Assembly (NCBI GenBank): GCA_016716465.1
Contig: JADJWH010000001.1
Location: 1,116,001 to 1,180,000, forward strand
Length of the DNA stretch: 64,000 nt
From: Gammaproteobacteria bacterium
GTDB lineage: Bacteria > Pseudomonadota > Gammaproteobacteria > SZUA-140
Direction of reading: 5' to 3'
Shown here: piece by piece, positions 1 to 8,788 of the stretch
Numbering within the stretch: position 1 is the first letter of the stretch
Layout of the letters: the number at the start of each line of letters is the position of its first letter
Notes under the pieces: generated by a model
The model's input: only the letters and a program-made list of their open reading frames with translations
Told to the model about the DNA's origin: nothing
The model's database searches: none
Translations under genes and position numbers: made by a program

Positions 1-1039
1 GGCTGCGCGTGAGGCGCTGCGCCAGGTACAGTTCCTCCAGCGTCGCCGAGGGCGAGATCAGGGTGCCGAACGCGCCCGGACCGTGCGCCTCGATGACCTG
101 GCGCAGGCGGTCGCGCGCGAACGCGAGCGCATCGTTCCAGTCGGTCTCCCGCCAGCGCCCGTCGCGCTTGACCATCGGCCGAAGCAGGCGCTCGGGGCCG
201 CCCAGCGCCTGGTAGCTGTAGCGGTCGCGGTCGGAGATCCAGCATTCGTTGACCGCCTCATTCTCGCGCGGATCCGCGCGCATGACCTTCTGGCCGCGCG
301 TGAGCAGGGTGAGATTGGACCCGACGCAGTCGTGCGGCGCCACCGACGGCCGCCGCTGCATCTCCCAGGCGCGCGCCGTGTAGCGGAACGGCTTCGAGGT
401 GAGCGCGCCGACCGGACACAGGTCGATGACGTTGCCCGACAGTTCGGAACCGACCGCCTTCTCGATATAGGTGCCGATGCGCATGTTCTCGCCGCGCCCG
501 GTGGCGCCGAGCTCGCGCAGCCCGGCGATCTCGTCGCCGAAACGCACGCAGCGCGTGCAATGGATGCAGCGCGTCATCTCGGTCTCGATCAGCGGACCGA
601 TATCCTTGTCCTTGACGACACGCTTGGCCTCGGCGTACTCGGAGCGGTCGGAACCGTAGCCGATCGACATCTCCTGCAACTCGCACTCGCCGCCCTGGTC
701 GCAGATCGGGCAGTCGAGCGGATGATTGATGAGGAGGAATTCCATCGTGCCCTTCTGCGCCTCGATCGCCTTGGGCGAGCGGGTCAGGACGTTCATCCCC
801 TCCGCCACCGGGGTGGCGCAGGCGGGCAAGGGCTTGGGGACCTTCTCCACCTCGATGAGACACATGCGGCAGTTGGCCGCGATGGACAGTTTCTTGTGGT
901 AACAGAAGCGCGGGATGATGATGCCGGCGGCGTCCGCCGCCTCGATGATCATGTCGCCACGGCGGGCCTTGCACCGCACGCCGTCGATGGTCAGGTTGAC
1001 CGCGTTCGGGTCCTGCGCCTGTTCCGTCGCCGCCGTCAT
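1..1039 (-). CDS. nuoG: NADH-quinone oxidoreductase subunit G (5' part; 3' end outside window)
   Basis: Complex I peripheral-arm subunit that carries electrons through several Fe-S clusters. ATG at 1039 overlaps the nuoF stop by 4 nt (ATGA). About 346 codons are present and run off the window edge. Visible ligands: [2Fe-2S] C46, C57, C60, C74; HxxxCxxCxxxxxC at H106/C110/C113/C119; and a further CxxCxxC at C158/C161/C164 with C208 in an LCPVGAL context. The start of the molybdopterin-type domain (WISDRDR motif) follows. It is the seventh gene of the nuo operon and is co-transcribed with nuoF. The fragment is intact as far as it goes. Confidence 0.96.
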   Translation of the reverse strand, partial: MTAATEQAQDPNAVNLTIDGVRCKARRGDMIIEAADAAGIIIPRFCYHKKLSIAANCRMCLIEVEKVPKPLPACATPVAEGMNVLTRSPKAIEAQKGTMEFLLINHPLDCPICDQGGECELQEMSIGYGSDRSEYAEAKRVVKDKDIGPLIETEMTRCIHCTRCVRFGDEIAGLRELGATGRGENMRIGTYIEKAVGSELSGNVIDLCPVGALTSKPFRYTARAWEMQRRPSVAPHDCVGSNLTLLTRGQKVMRADPRENEAVNECWISDRDRYSYQALGGPERLLRPMVKRDGRWRETDWNDALAFARDRLRQVIEAHGPGAFGTLISPSATLEELYLAQRLTRS

Positions 1040-2328
1040 GCCGCCCGCTCCGCCGCGCCGACCAGGCAGCGCTTATGCCTGATGTGGTATTCGAACTCGT
1101 CGTGGAAGTGCTTGAGGAAACTCTGCACCGGCCACGCGGCGGCGTCGCCGAAGGCGCAGATGGTGCGCCCCTCGATGCGCCCGGCGGTCTTGCGCAGCAG
1201 TTCGAGGTCCTCCGCCCGGCCGGCCCCTTCCTCGATGCGCTTGACCACGCGCCACAGCCACCCGGTGCCTTCGCGGCACGGCGTGCACTGACCGCAGGAT
1301 TCCGCGTAATAGAAGCGTGAGATGCGCAGCAGGGCGTTCACCATGCAGGTCGAGTCATCCATCACGATCACGCCGCCGGAGCCCAGCGCCGAACCGGCCT
1401 TGGACAGCGAGTCGTAGTCCATATTGCACTCCATGATGACGTCCGCCGGCATCACCGGCATGGAGGAGCCCCCGGGGATCACGGCCTTGAGCTTGCGGCC
1501 CGAGCGCACGCCGCCCGCCATTTCGAGCAGATCCCGGAACGGCGTGCCCATCGGCACTTCGTAATTGCCGGGCCGGTTGACGTGCCCCGACACCGAAAAG
1601 ATCTTCACGCCGCCGTTGTTGGGTTTGCCGAGATTGAGGAACCACTCGCCGCCGTTGTGGATGATGGACGGCACCGAGGCCAGTGTCTCGGTATTGTTGA
1701 TCGTGGTCGGGCAGCCGTAGAGGCCGAAGTTGGCCGGGAACGGCGGCTTGAAGCGCGGCTGGCCCTTCTTGCCCTCGAGCGACTCGAGCAGGGCGGTCTC
1801 CTCGCCGCAGATGTAGGCGCCCGCGCCGAGATGCGAGTGCAGCTCGAAATCCACGCCCGAGCCGAGGATGTTCCTGCCGATCAGGCCGGCCGCGCGGGCC
1901 TCCTTCAGCGCCGCCTCGAATCGCTCATAGGGCTCGTGGTGAAATTCGCCGCGCATGTAGTTGAAGCCGACCGTGGCCCCGATCGCGTAACCCGCGATGG
2001 CCATGCCCTCGATCAGCGCGTGCGGGTTGAAGCGGAGGATGTCGCGGTCCTTGCAGGTGCCGGGCTCGCTTTCGTCCGAATTGCAGACGATGTATTTCTG
2101 CGCGGGCGAATTGCGCGGCATGAAGCTCCATTTGAGGCCGGTCGGGAATCCCGCGCCGCCACGGCCGCGCAGCGCCGATTTCTTCAACTCGTTGATGATC
2201 TCCTCGGGCGGTATGCGCTCGGAGAGCACCTTTTTCCAGGCCTGGTAGCCGTCTTCCTTCAGATAGGTCTCGAGCGACCACGGGACGGCGTGTTTCAGGG
2301 TTCGAAAGCAGACTTCGTTGGCCATCAC
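1036..2328 (-). CDS. nuoF: NADH-quinone oxidoreductase subunit F (NADH/FMN-binding)
   Basis: This subunit oxidises NADH through FMN at the tip of complex I. The glycine-rich nucleotide motif GRGGAGFPTG is at residues 55-64. The 4Fe-4S ligand motif ESCGQCTPCREGT lies near residue 350, with a fourth cysteine in GRTICAFGD downstream. The length of 430 aa is normal. A GTG at 2328 and an ATG at 2325 are both possible starts. GGGGAG lies 7 nt before the ATG, so I prefer 2325. The stop overlaps nuoG by 4 nt and nuoE ends 16 nt upstream of the GTG, so the genes are translationally close. Confidence 0.97.
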   Translation of the reverse strand: MMANEVCFRTLKHAVPWSLETYLKEDGYQAWKKVLSERIPPEEIINELKKSALRGRGGAGFPTGLKWSFMPRNSPAQKYIVCNSDESEPGTCKDRDILRFNPHALIEGMAIAGYAIGATVGFNYMRGEFHHEPYERFEAALKEARAAGLIGRNILGSGVDFELHSHLGAGAYICGEETALLESLEGKKGQPRFKPPFPANFGLYGCPTTINNTETLASVPSIIHNGGEWFLNLGKPNNGGVKIFSVSGHVNRPGNYEVPMGTPFRDLLEMAGGVRSGRKLKAVIPGGSSMPVMPADVIMECNMDYDSLSKAGSALGSGGVIVMDDSTCMVNALLRISRFYYAESCGQCTPCREGTGWLWRVVKRIEEGAGRAEDLELLRKTAGRIEGRTICAFGDAAAWPVQSFLKHFHDEFEYHIRHKRCLVGAAERAA

Positions 2329-2344
2329 ATCGCTCCCCGCCGCA

Positions 2345-2848
2345 TCACTTCAACGCGCCCAGCACGGCATCGACCTGCTCCGGCGTCAGGTTCTCGTGGT
2401 AATGGCCGTCGACGGCCATCATCGGAGCCCCGCAGCACGCGGCCAGGCACTCTTCCTCGCGCTTGAGGGTGAACCTGCCGTCGGCCGTCGTGCCGCCGGT
2501 CTTGACGCCATACTTGCGCTCGATGTGCTTGATGATATCGTCGGCGCCGCACAGCATGCAGGAAATATTATTGCACACCGATACCATGTGCCGTCCGACC
2601 GGTTCCAGCTCGAACATGCTGTAGAAGCTCGCCACCTCGTATACCGCGATCGGCGGCAGCCCCAGATACTCCGCCACCGCGTCCATCAGTTCGGTGCTGA
2701 GCCAGCCGCCGTTCTGCTCCTGCACGATGCTGAGGGCGGGCAGCAGCGCGGAACGCCTGCGATCGGCCGGATACTTGGCGAGCCATGCCTCGATTTCGCC
2801 GCGCGCGTGCGCCGAGATCAGATCCCGTTTGCTTTCCTTGCCGCTCAT
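2345..2848 (-). CDS. nuoE: NADH-quinone oxidoreductase subunit E (24 kDa, 2Fe-2S)
   Basis: Thioredoxin-fold [2Fe-2S] subunit of the NADH-dehydrogenase module, partner of NuoF. Cluster cysteines are visible at C92 and C97 (VCNNISC) and at C134 and C138 (CLAAC). The open frame extends further upstream to 2926, but that part is inside nuoD and has no family similarity. The start MSGKESKRD at 2848 overlaps the nuoD stop (ATGA) and has GGAGG 10 nt upstream, so 167 aa is the likely product. Fourth of the F-E-D-C-B-A series as read from the left edge. Confidence 0.95.
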   Translation of the reverse strand: MSGKESKRDLISAHARGEIEAWLAKYPADRRRSALLPALSIVQEQNGGWLSTELMDAVAEYLGLPPIAVYEVASFYSMFELEPVGRHMVSVCNNISCMLCGADDIIKHIERKYGVKTGGTTADGRFTLKREEECLAACCGAPMMAVDGHYHENLTPEQVDAVLGALK

Positions 2849-4101
2849 CAGCGGTCGACCTCCCCGAATACGATGTCCTGGGTCCCGATGATGGCCACCA
2901 CGTCCGCGATCATGTGGCCGCGGCACATCTCGTCGAGCGCGGAGATGTGGGCGAAACCGGGCGCGCGGATCTTGAGCCGGTACGGCTTGTTGGAACCGTC
3001 GGAGACGATGTACACGCCGAACTCACCCTTGGGGTGCTCGACCGCCGCGTAGGCCTCGCCCGCCGGCACGCAGTACCCCTCGGTGAACAGCTTGAAGTGG
3101 TGGATCAGCGCCTCCATGTCGCCCTTCATCTCGGCGCGCCGCGGCGGCATGACCTTGTGGTCGTCGATCATGACCGGACCGGGGTTCGCGCGCAGCCAGT
3201 CGATGCACTGGCGGATGATGCGATTGGACTGCCGCATCTCCTCGACCCGCACCAGATAGCGATCGTAGCAGTCGCCCTCCACGCCCACCGGAACATCGAA
3301 ATCGAGGCGGTCGTACACCTCGTAGGGCTGCTTCTTGCGCAGGTCCCACTCGATACCGGAACCGCGCAGCATGGGGCCGGTGAAGCCGAGCTGGAGCGCC
3401 CGCTCCGGGCTCACCACGCCGATGCCGACCGTGCGCTGCTTCCAGATCCGGTTGTCGGTCAACAGGGTCTCGTACTCGTCGACGTAGCCGGGGAAACGCG
3501 CGGTGAAGGCCTCGAGAAAATCCAGCAGGGAGCCCTGGCGGTCGCGGTTCCGCGCCGCGGTCTCCTTCGCATTGTGCCACTGCGATTCACGATACTGCGG
3601 CATGTTCGGCGGCAGGTCGCGGTAGACGCCGCCGGGGCGCAGGTAGGTCGCGTGCATGCGCGCCCCCGACACCGCCTCGTAGCAGTCGAGCAGATCCTCG
3701 CGCTCGCGGAACGCGTACAGGAACACCGTCATCGCGCCGATGTCGAGCGCGTGCGCGCCGACCCACAGCAGATGGTTCAGGATGCGGGTGATCTCGGCGT
3801 ACATGACGCGGATGTACTGCGCGCGCAGCGGCGGCTCCATCCCGAGCAGCTTCTCGATCGCCAGCACGTAGCCGTGCTCGTTGCACATCATCGACACGTA
3901 ATCGAGCCGGTCCATGTAGCCGATGCTCTGGTTGTAGGGCTTGGTCTCGGCCAGCTTCTCGGTGGCGCGGTGCAACAGCCCGATGTGGGGATCGGCGCGT
4001 TCGATCACCTCGCCGTCCAGCTCGAGCACCAGCCGCAGCACGCCGTGCGCGGACGGATGCTGGGGACCGAAATTCATGGTGTAGTTGCGGATCTCAGCCA
4101 T
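2848..4101 (-). CDS. nuoD: NADH-quinone oxidoreductase subunit D (49 kDa)
   Basis: Part of the quinone-binding connecting module of complex I, related to hydrogenase large subunits. It begins MAEIRNYTMNFGPQHPSAHG, the typical N-terminus with the conserved GPQHP loop near the quinone site. The length of 417 aa is standard for a separate (not NuoCD-fused) subunit. It overlaps nuoC by 8 nt and nuoE by one base of the stop/start. The separate nuoC and nuoD differ from the fused gene of enterics and match most other gammaproteobacteria. Confidence 0.97.
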   Translation of the reverse strand: MAEIRNYTMNFGPQHPSAHGVLRLVLELDGEVIERADPHIGLLHRATEKLAETKPYNQSIGYMDRLDYVSMMCNEHGYVLAIEKLLGMEPPLRAQYIRVMYAEITRILNHLLWVGAHALDIGAMTVFLYAFREREDLLDCYEAVSGARMHATYLRPGGVYRDLPPNMPQYRESQWHNAKETAARNRDRQGSLLDFLEAFTARFPGYVDEYETLLTDNRIWKQRTVGIGVVSPERALQLGFTGPMLRGSGIEWDLRKKQPYEVYDRLDFDVPVGVEGDCYDRYLVRVEEMRQSNRIIRQCIDWLRANPGPVMIDDHKVMPPRRAEMKGDMEALIHHFKLFTEGYCVPAGEAYAAVEHPKGEFGVYIVSDGSNKPYRLKIRAPGFAHISALDEMCRGHMIADVVAIIGTQDIVFGEVDR

Positions 4102-4726
4102 TTTCGCGCGCCGTTCCGTTCCTGACCAGGTAGCGGTGATCGTGACGGATCACCTTCGGTATGTTGATGCGCGGTTCGATGCTCACCGGCTCGTAGATCA
4201 CGCGCTTCTTCTCCGGATCGTAGCGCATCTCGACATTGCCCGAGAGCGGGAAATCCTTGCGGAACGGATGGCCGATGAAGCCGTAGTCGGTGAGGATGCG
4301 GCGCAGGTCGGGATGGCCGTCGAACAGGATGCCGAACAGATCGAAGGCCTCGCGCTCGTACCAGTTCGCCGACGCCCACACCTCGATCACGGAACTCACC
4401 CGCGGATACTCGTCGTCGAGCCGCACGCGCAGGCGGAGGCGCTGATTGTGGTCGATGGACAGCAGATGATAGACGACGGCATAGCGCGGCCCGCCGCGGC
4501 TGCCGTCGCCATAATCCAGGTAATCGACGCCGCACAGGTCGATCAGCAGCTTGAAGCTGAATTCCGGCTCGTCGTGCAGCGCCCGGCACACCGCCATGAG
4601 GCGCCCCGGCGCGACCTCGGCGGTCAGCTCGCCGAGCGCGAGGTCACAGGAAACGAGCTCGTCGGCGAAGCGCCGGCGCAGGCGTTCGCTCAATGTCTCG
4701 GGGGAATGGATCGGGGAATCGGTCAT
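4094..4726 (-). CDS. nuoC: NADH-quinone oxidoreductase subunit C (30 kDa)
   Basis: Peripheral-arm scaffold subunit that packs against NuoD. The family region containing ASANWYEREAFDLFGILFDG and HPDLRRILTDYGF is easy to recognise in the middle of the protein, with HPFRKDFPLSG following. The length of 210 aa is typical. ATG at 4726 lies 6 nt after the nuoB stop, and the 3' end overlaps nuoD by 8 nt. No redox centre is expected and none is seen. Confidence 0.96.
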   Translation of the reverse strand: MTDSPIHSPETLSERLRRRFADELVSCDLALGELTAEVAPGRLMAVCRALHDEPEFSFKLLIDLCGVDYLDYGDGSRGGPRYAVVYHLLSIDHNQRLRLRVRLDDEYPRVSSVIEVWASANWYEREAFDLFGILFDGHPDLRRILTDYGFIGHPFRKDFPLSGNVEMRYDPEKKRVIYEPVSIEPRINIPKVIRHDHRYLVRNGTARENG

Positions 4727-4732
4727 GGCGGA

Positions 4733-5209
4733 TCAGCGGGCGATCGTATTGGTGCGCTTGATCTTGTTCTGCAGCTGGATGACGCCGTACAGCAGCGCCT
4801 CCGCCGTCGGCGGGCAGCCCGGGACGTAGATATCGACCGGCACGATGCGGTCGCAGCCGCGCACCACGGAATAGGAGTAGTGGTAGTAGCCGCCCCCGTT
4901 GGCGCACGAGCCCATCGAGATCACCCAGCGCGGCTCGCTCATCTGGTCGTAGACCTTGCGCAGCGCCGGCGCCATCTTGTTGACCAGGGTGCCGGCGACG
5001 ATCATGACATCGGACTGGCGCGGACTCGGCCGGAACACCACCCCGAAACGGTCGAGATCGTAGCGCGCGGCGCCGGCATGCATCATCTCGACGGCGCAGC
5101 AGGCCAGCCCGAAGGTCATCGGCCACAGCGAGCCGGTGCGCGCCCAGTTGATCAGCTTGTCGGCGGTGGTGGTAACCACTCCTTCCTTGAAGACCCCTTC
5201 TATTCCCAT
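4733..5209 (-). CDS. nuoB: NADH-quinone oxidoreductase subunit B (PSST, cluster N2)
   Basis: Carries the terminal 4Fe-4S cluster N2 that reduces quinone. Ligands are visible as the tandem pair C37/C38 (FGLACCAVEM), C102 (MGSCANGGG) and C132 (PGCPPTAEALLYG). I chose ATG 5209 (MGIEGVFKEG). It overlaps the nuoA stop by 10 nt, and a longer frame reaching 5230 would add only seven residues with no family similarity. The length is 158 aa, as usual for NuoB. Confidence 0.96.
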   Translation of the reverse strand: MGIEGVFKEGVVTTTADKLINWARTGSLWPMTFGLACCAVEMMHAGAARYDLDRFGVVFRPSPRQSDVMIVAGTLVNKMAPALRKVYDQMSEPRWVISMGSCANGGGYYHYSYSVVRGCDRIVPVDIYVPGCPPTAEALLYGVIQLQNKIKRTNTIAR

Positions 5210-5556
5210 TCCAGCGCACCCTTCTTCCACTCGTAGATGAAGCCGATGACGAGAATGGCCAGGAACACGACCATCGCGATGAAGCCGAACATACCGATCT
5301 CATCGAGCACCACGGCCCAGGGAAACAGGAAGGCGATCTCGAGGTCGAAGATGATGAACAGGATGGCGACCAGGTAGTAGCGCACGTCGAACTTCATGCG
5401 CGAATCCTCGAACGCCTCGAAGCCGCACTCGTAGGGCGACAGTTTTTCACTGTCGGGGCGGTTCGGCGCCAGCACGAAGCCCGCGATCATGGGCGCGATT
5501 CCGAAGAACAGCCCCAGAACGAGGAAAACCAGTATTGGCAGATAATTTTCCAGCAT
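5200..5556 (-). CDS. nuoA: NADH-quinone oxidoreductase subunit A (membrane)
   Basis: Small membrane subunit at the junction of the membrane and peripheral arms. The 118 residues hold three hydrophobic segments (about 7-27, 63-85, 92-112). The conserved loop PYECGFEAFEDSRMKFDVRY, with its cysteine, lies between segments one and two. It is the first gene of the nuo operon. The 3' end overlaps nuoB. A sigma-70-like promoter lies about 150 nt upstream. Confidence 0.96.
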   Translation of the reverse strand: MLENYLPILVFLVLGLFFGIAPMIAGFVLAPNRPDSEKLSPYECGFEAFEDSRMKFDVRYYLVAILFIIFDLEIAFLFPWAVVLDEIGMFGFIAMVVFLAILVIGFIYEWKKGALEWE

Positions 5557-5706
5557 GAATACAGTCGGATTCTTAAGGCCCGGATGACCCTGCGCCGAGG
5601 CGCACCGGCTTACGGCTCACCTCTCGAAGATGACTCCCCCCTGCAAATGGACTGGACTGCGTTTTTTATTATGTTTGGCCGCAGTATTTGCGCACCAGAG
5701 CTGCCC

Positions 5707-5736
5707 AGTCTAGGCCAGCGCTTTACGCGGTGTCAA
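5707..5736 (-). promoter_or_regulatory. candidate sigma-70 promoter for the nuo operon
   Basis: On the minus strand TTGACA (5731-5736) is followed after 18 nt by TAGACT (5707-5712). It is the best match in the 269-nt spacer 5557-5825 between nuoA and the tRNA. It would give a leader of about 145 nt before nuoA. A small 6-bp hairpin with a CTTC loop lies at 5773-5788 just downstream of the tRNA, without a T tract. I see no further gene in this spacer. Confidence 0.5.
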
Positions 5737-5825
5737 GCCGGAAACAATCCGGAATTATCTGGATAAACAGGTAAATACGAAGGTATTTAACTAGCGCGGG
5801 AGATTCAGGAGTGAAGCCCCGCAAA

Positions 5826-5910
5826 TGGTGCCGATGGCCGGACTCGAACCGGCACGGCTTGCGCCACTACCCCCTCAAGATAGCGTGTCTACCAATTTCA
5901 CCACATCGGC
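5826..5910 (-). tRNA. leuU: tRNA-Leu (anticodon GAG)
   Basis: On the minus strand an 85-nt cloverleaf runs from GCCGATG to CATCGGC plus discriminator A and a genome-encoded CCA. The acceptor stem is 7 bp and fully paired. The D region reads TGGTGAAATTGGTAGACACG, the anticodon loop is CTTGAGG (GAG, reads CUC/CUU), the variable arm is long (class II) and the T arm contains GGTTCGAGTCC. It sits directly after secG, as the equivalent gene does in many gammaproteobacteria, and is probably co-transcribed with it. Confidence 0.97.
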
Positions 5911-5973
5911 AATTCGTTCACGCGGCGCACGGCGCGCGTGGCGGGCTCCGCTCAGGAACCCGTCTGTTGCTGC

Positions 5974-6345
5974 TTACTGCTGCCCGCTCTGGTCGGGCGC
6001 TTCCCCCGGCATCGAGGACGGATCGTCCGGCAGGCTCGGAAGGTCGGCCGGGCCGGCGGGAGTTTCATCACTGGATACCGGCGCCGTCAGCTCCGTCACG
6101 CTTCGGCGCTCGGTCTTCTGGCTGTAGAAATAGGCCAGCGCCAGACTGGAAATGAAAAACAGCGTGGCCAGGATTGCGGTGGCCCGCGTCAGGAAGGAAG
6201 CCGAACCGCGCGCGCCGAATACCGTTTGCGACGCGCCGCTGCCGAAGGCCGCGCCAATGTCGGCGCCGCGACCGCGCTGGACCAGGACCAGGCCGACCAG
6301 CGCGACGGCGATCAGGATGTGCAACACAATCAGGAACGGCAACAT
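5974..6345 (-). CDS. secG: preprotein translocase subunit SecG
   Basis: Accessory subunit of the SecYEG inner-membrane channel. From the ATG at 6345 (MLPFLIVLHILIAVALVGLV) two membrane segments are seen (about 1-21 and 54-74). The conserved cytosolic loop between them is VLVQRGRGADIGAAFGSGAS. A low-complexity tail of about 45 residues rich in P, D and S follows, so the protein is 123 aa. A GTG nine bases upstream (VNEMLPF) is an alternative start. It lies between tpiA and tRNA-Leu. Confidence 0.94.
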   Translation of the reverse strand: MLPFLIVLHILIAVALVGLVLVQRGRGADIGAAFGSGASQTVFGARGSASFLTRATAILATLFFISSLALAYFYSQKTERRSVTELTAPVSSDETPAGPADLPSLPDDPSSMPGEAPDQSGQQ

Positions 6346-6386
6346 TTCATTCACCCGTATGCAATGGCGCAATCGCGCCGGAAATC

Positions 6387-7151
6387 TCAGGCGGACTGCG
6401 CCGCCCGGCAGATCTCCAGAAATTCTTCCGCCTTCAGCGAGGCGCCGCCGATCAGCCCGCCGTCGATATCCGCCATCGCGAACAGCTCCGCGGCATTCGA
6501 TCCTTTCACGCTGCCGCCGTACAGAATGCGCAGCGCGGACGCCGCGCGCTTGTCCCGCCCCGCCACGCGGCGGCGGATGAAGTCGTGCACTTCCTGCGCC
6601 TGCGCCGGCGTCGCCGTGCGGCCGGTGCCGATCGCCCACACCGGTTCGTAGGCGATGACGGCGCGCTCCAGCGCACCCGTGTCGCCCGCCGTATCGAGCA
6701 CGGCGTCGAGCTGGCGCGCGATGACGGCCTCCGTCGTACCGGCCTCGCGCTCTTCCAGCAGCTCGCCGACGCACACGACGGGGATCAGCCCCGCGGCATT
6801 CGCGGCGAGGAATTTCCGCGCCACCGCCGCGTCGCTCTCGCCGTACAGGGTGCGGCGCTCGGAATGGCCGATGATGACGTAGCGGCAACCGAAATCGCGC
6901 AGCATCGCGCCGGAGATCTCGCCGGTGAAGGCGCCCGCCCCGGTCTCCTGGCACAGGTTCTGGCCGCCCCAGGCGACGGCGCCGCCCGCGAGAGCGGCCT
7001 CGACATCCGCCAGATAGACGAACGGCGGGCACACCGCGATGTCCACGCCCGGAGTCTGCGCGGCGCCCGCGCGCACGGCATCAAGCAGGCCCTTGTTCCC
7101 TGCCCGCGAGCCATTCATCTTCCAGTTGCCGGCAACCAGCGGTCGTCGCAT
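6387..7151 (-). CDS. tpiA: triosephosphate isomerase
   Basis: Interconverts dihydroxyacetone phosphate and glyceraldehyde-3-phosphate. The start MRRPLVAGNWKMNG contains the substrate lysine motif (GNWKMNG). The catalytic histidine segment IIGHSERR and the catalytic glutamate signature AYEPVWAIGTG follow in order, with the phosphate-binding LYGGSVKGSN near the C-terminus. The length of 254 aa is normal. It is the middle gene of glmM-tpiA-secG, with 41 nt to secG. Confidence 0.97.
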   Translation of the reverse strand: MRRPLVAGNWKMNGSRAGNKGLLDAVRAGAAQTPGVDIAVCPPFVYLADVEAALAGGAVAWGGQNLCQETGAGAFTGEISGAMLRDFGCRYVIIGHSERRTLYGESDAAVARKFLAANAAGLIPVVCVGELLEEREAGTTEAVIARQLDAVLDTAGDTGALERAVIAYEPVWAIGTGRTATPAQAQEVHDFIRRRVAGRDKRAASALRILYGGSVKGSNAAELFAMADIDGGLIGGASLKAEEFLEICRAAQSA

Positions 7152-7198
7152 CGATAAACCCCAATAACAAAAGGCGTCGAGTCAGCGGAAAACGCTGA

Positions 7199-7227
7199 AG
7201 CTTACCGCCCCCGCCCGAATAAATCAA
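7199..7227 (-). promoter_or_regulatory. candidate sigma-70 promoter for tpiA-secG-leuU
   Basis: On the minus strand TTGATT (7222-7227) and TAAGCT (7199-7204) are 17 nt apart, in the 115-nt spacer between glmM and tpiA. The expected transcript start is about 45 nt before the tpiA ATG. The -35 box is imperfect, so this is tentative. Confidence 0.35.
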
Positions 7228-7266
7228 ATCAGGGAAGTGAGGAAAATGGGGAAGCCCGGACCGGGT

Positions 7267-8637
7267 TCAGACCTGACCGGCGCGGCCGCCGGACTGGCGC
7301 GCCTGTTCCTCGCCGATGACCGTCGCCAGGCGCTGCGCGATGGCCTTGACCTGCTGCGGATCCGTCCCCTCCACCATCACACGCACCACCGGCTCGGTGC
7401 CGGAGGGGCGCAGCAGCAGGCGACCCTGGCTGCCCAGCGCGGATTCCGCCTCGGCGACGGCGGCCGTGACGGCCGGCGAGCGCGCATGATTGAAGCCCTT
7501 CTCGATCGGGACGTTGATCATGTGCTGCGGGTACTTGCTCATGCCGGCCTTCAGCTCGTGCAGGGTGCAGCCGGAGCGCACCATGAACTCGAGCACCTGC
7601 AGCGCGGCGACGATGCCGTCGCCGGTGGTGGTGCGATCAAGGCAGATGATGTGGCCGGAAGACTCCCCGCCCAGCGTCCAGCCGCCCTGCAGCAGCAGGT
7701 CCATGACATAACGGTCGCCGACCGGCGCCCGCTTCAGCTCCACGCCCAGCTCCGTCAGCGCATGCTCCAGCCCCAGGTTGCTCATCACGGTACCGACCGT
7801 CGTGGCGATCTCCTGCCCCGCCTTCAGGCGCGCGCGCGTGATGATGTACAGCAACTCGTCGCCGTCCACCGCTTCGCCGCAGTGATCGACCATGATGACG
7901 CGGTCGCCGTCGCCGTCGAGCGCGATGCCGAGATCGGCCTTGTGCTCCAGCACGGCGGCCTGGATGGTCTGCGGCCGGGTGGCGCCGCATTGATCATTGA
8001 TGTTGAGTCCGTTCGGGGACGCGCCGATGCGGATCACCTCGGCGCCCAGTTCGCTGAACACGCTTGGCGCGACGTGATAGGTGGCACCGTGTGCGCAGTC
8101 GACCACGATCTTCAGCCCGCGCAGTTCGATGCCCGAGGAGATCGTGCTCTTGCAGAATTCGATGTAGCGTCCGGCCGCGTCCACCACCCGCTCCGCCTTG
8201 CCGAGCTCGGCGGAATCGCGCGTCACCATCGGTTCGTCCAGCATCGCCTCGATCGCCATCTCGGTCTCGTCCGGCAGCTTGTGCCCGCGCGCGGAAAAGA
8301 ACTTGATGCCGTTGTCATAGTAGGGGTTGTGCGAGGCGCTGATCACGATGCCGGCCTGCGCGTGCAGGGTGCGCGTCAGATAGGCGATCGCCGGGGTCGG
8401 CATCGGGCCGAGCAGCAGGATGTCGACCCCGGCGGCCGACAGGCCGGCCTGCAGGGCGGACTCGAACATGTAGCCCGAGATGCGGGTGTCTTTTCCGATC
8501 AGCACCTTGCCATGCTGGCGCGACGCCAGCACCCGGCCGGCCGCCCAGCCCAGCTTGAGGACGAAATCGGCGGTGATGGGCTCCCTGCCCACCCGCCCGC
8601 GGATGCCGTCCGTACCGAAATAACGCCGGCTGCTCAT
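7267..8637 (-). CDS. glmM: phosphoglucosamine mutase
   Basis: Converts glucosamine-6-phosphate to glucosamine-1-phosphate on the way to UDP-GlcNAc. Starting at ATG 8637 (MSSRRYFGTDGIRGRVG) the protein is 456 aa. The phosphoserine is S102 in VISASHNPYYDNG, the metal loop is LDGDGDRVIM, and the C-terminal phosphate site is LLRPSGTEPVVRVM. The open frame runs 51 codons further upstream, but that part is translated palindromic repeat DNA (repeated GTDxKSVP), so the shorter start is right. It is separated from folP by the repeat cluster. Confidence 0.97.
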   Translation of the reverse strand: MSSRRYFGTDGIRGRVGREPITADFVLKLGWAAGRVLASRQHGKVLIGKDTRISGYMFESALQAGLSAAGVDILLLGPMPTPAIAYLTRTLHAQAGIVISASHNPYYDNGIKFFSARGHKLPDETEMAIEAMLDEPMVTRDSAELGKAERVVDAAGRYIEFCKSTISSGIELRGLKIVVDCAHGATYHVAPSVFSELGAEVIRIGASPNGLNINDQCGATRPQTIQAAVLEHKADLGIALDGDGDRVIMVDHCGEAVDGDELLYIITRARLKAGQEIATTVGTVMSNLGLEHALTELGVELKRAPVGDRYVMDLLLQGGWTLGGESSGHIICLDRTTTGDGIVAALQVLEFMVRSGCTLHELKAGMSKYPQHMINVPIEKGFNHARSPAVTAAVAEAESALGSQGRLLLRPSGTEPVVRVMVEGTDPQQVKAIAQRLATVIGEEQARQSGGRAGQV

Positions 8638-8640
8638 ATC

Positions 8641-8788
8641 GGGGACAGATTTAAAATCCGTCCCAGCCTCCTCAATCAAAATCGCTGAACCCGAGACGGA
8701 TTTGTAATCCGTCCCCATTAACCCGGGGACAGATTGTGAAATCTGTCCCCTCCGGCGGTGTTGGGGGACGGATTTCAAATCCGTCCCC
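8641..8788. repeat. cluster of four REP-like palindromes
   Basis: Four imperfect palindromes of 23-26 nt lie in tandem between folP and glmM: 8641-8664, 8694-8716, 8725-8750 and 8764-8788. The arms read GGGGACAGATT...AATCTGTCCCC or GGGGACGGATT...AATCCGTCCCC around a 2-4 nt centre. The A/G difference in one arm is matched by T/C in the other in copies two to four, so pairing is kept. Copy one has a broken pair at this position. Related copies occur at 19840-19863, 23464-23487 (degenerate), 23513-23538, 25140-25151 (half) and 25160-25183. They resemble REP elements mobilised by RAYT transposases; no such transposase is in the window. Confidence 0.85.

Noticed and set aside
83..1291. Long plus-strand open frame opposite nuoG/nuoF
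   Set aside because: High-GC antisense artefact; the minus strand encodes motif-complete complex I subunits and the plus frame matches nothing.
5773..5788. Terminator after tRNA-Leu
   Set aside because: Only a 6-bp A/T-rich stem with no T tract; too weak to call.
8641..8788. CRISPR-like array
   Set aside because: The units are palindromes with irregular spacing of 8-29 nt and recur singly elsewhere; no cas genes and no uniform spacers.
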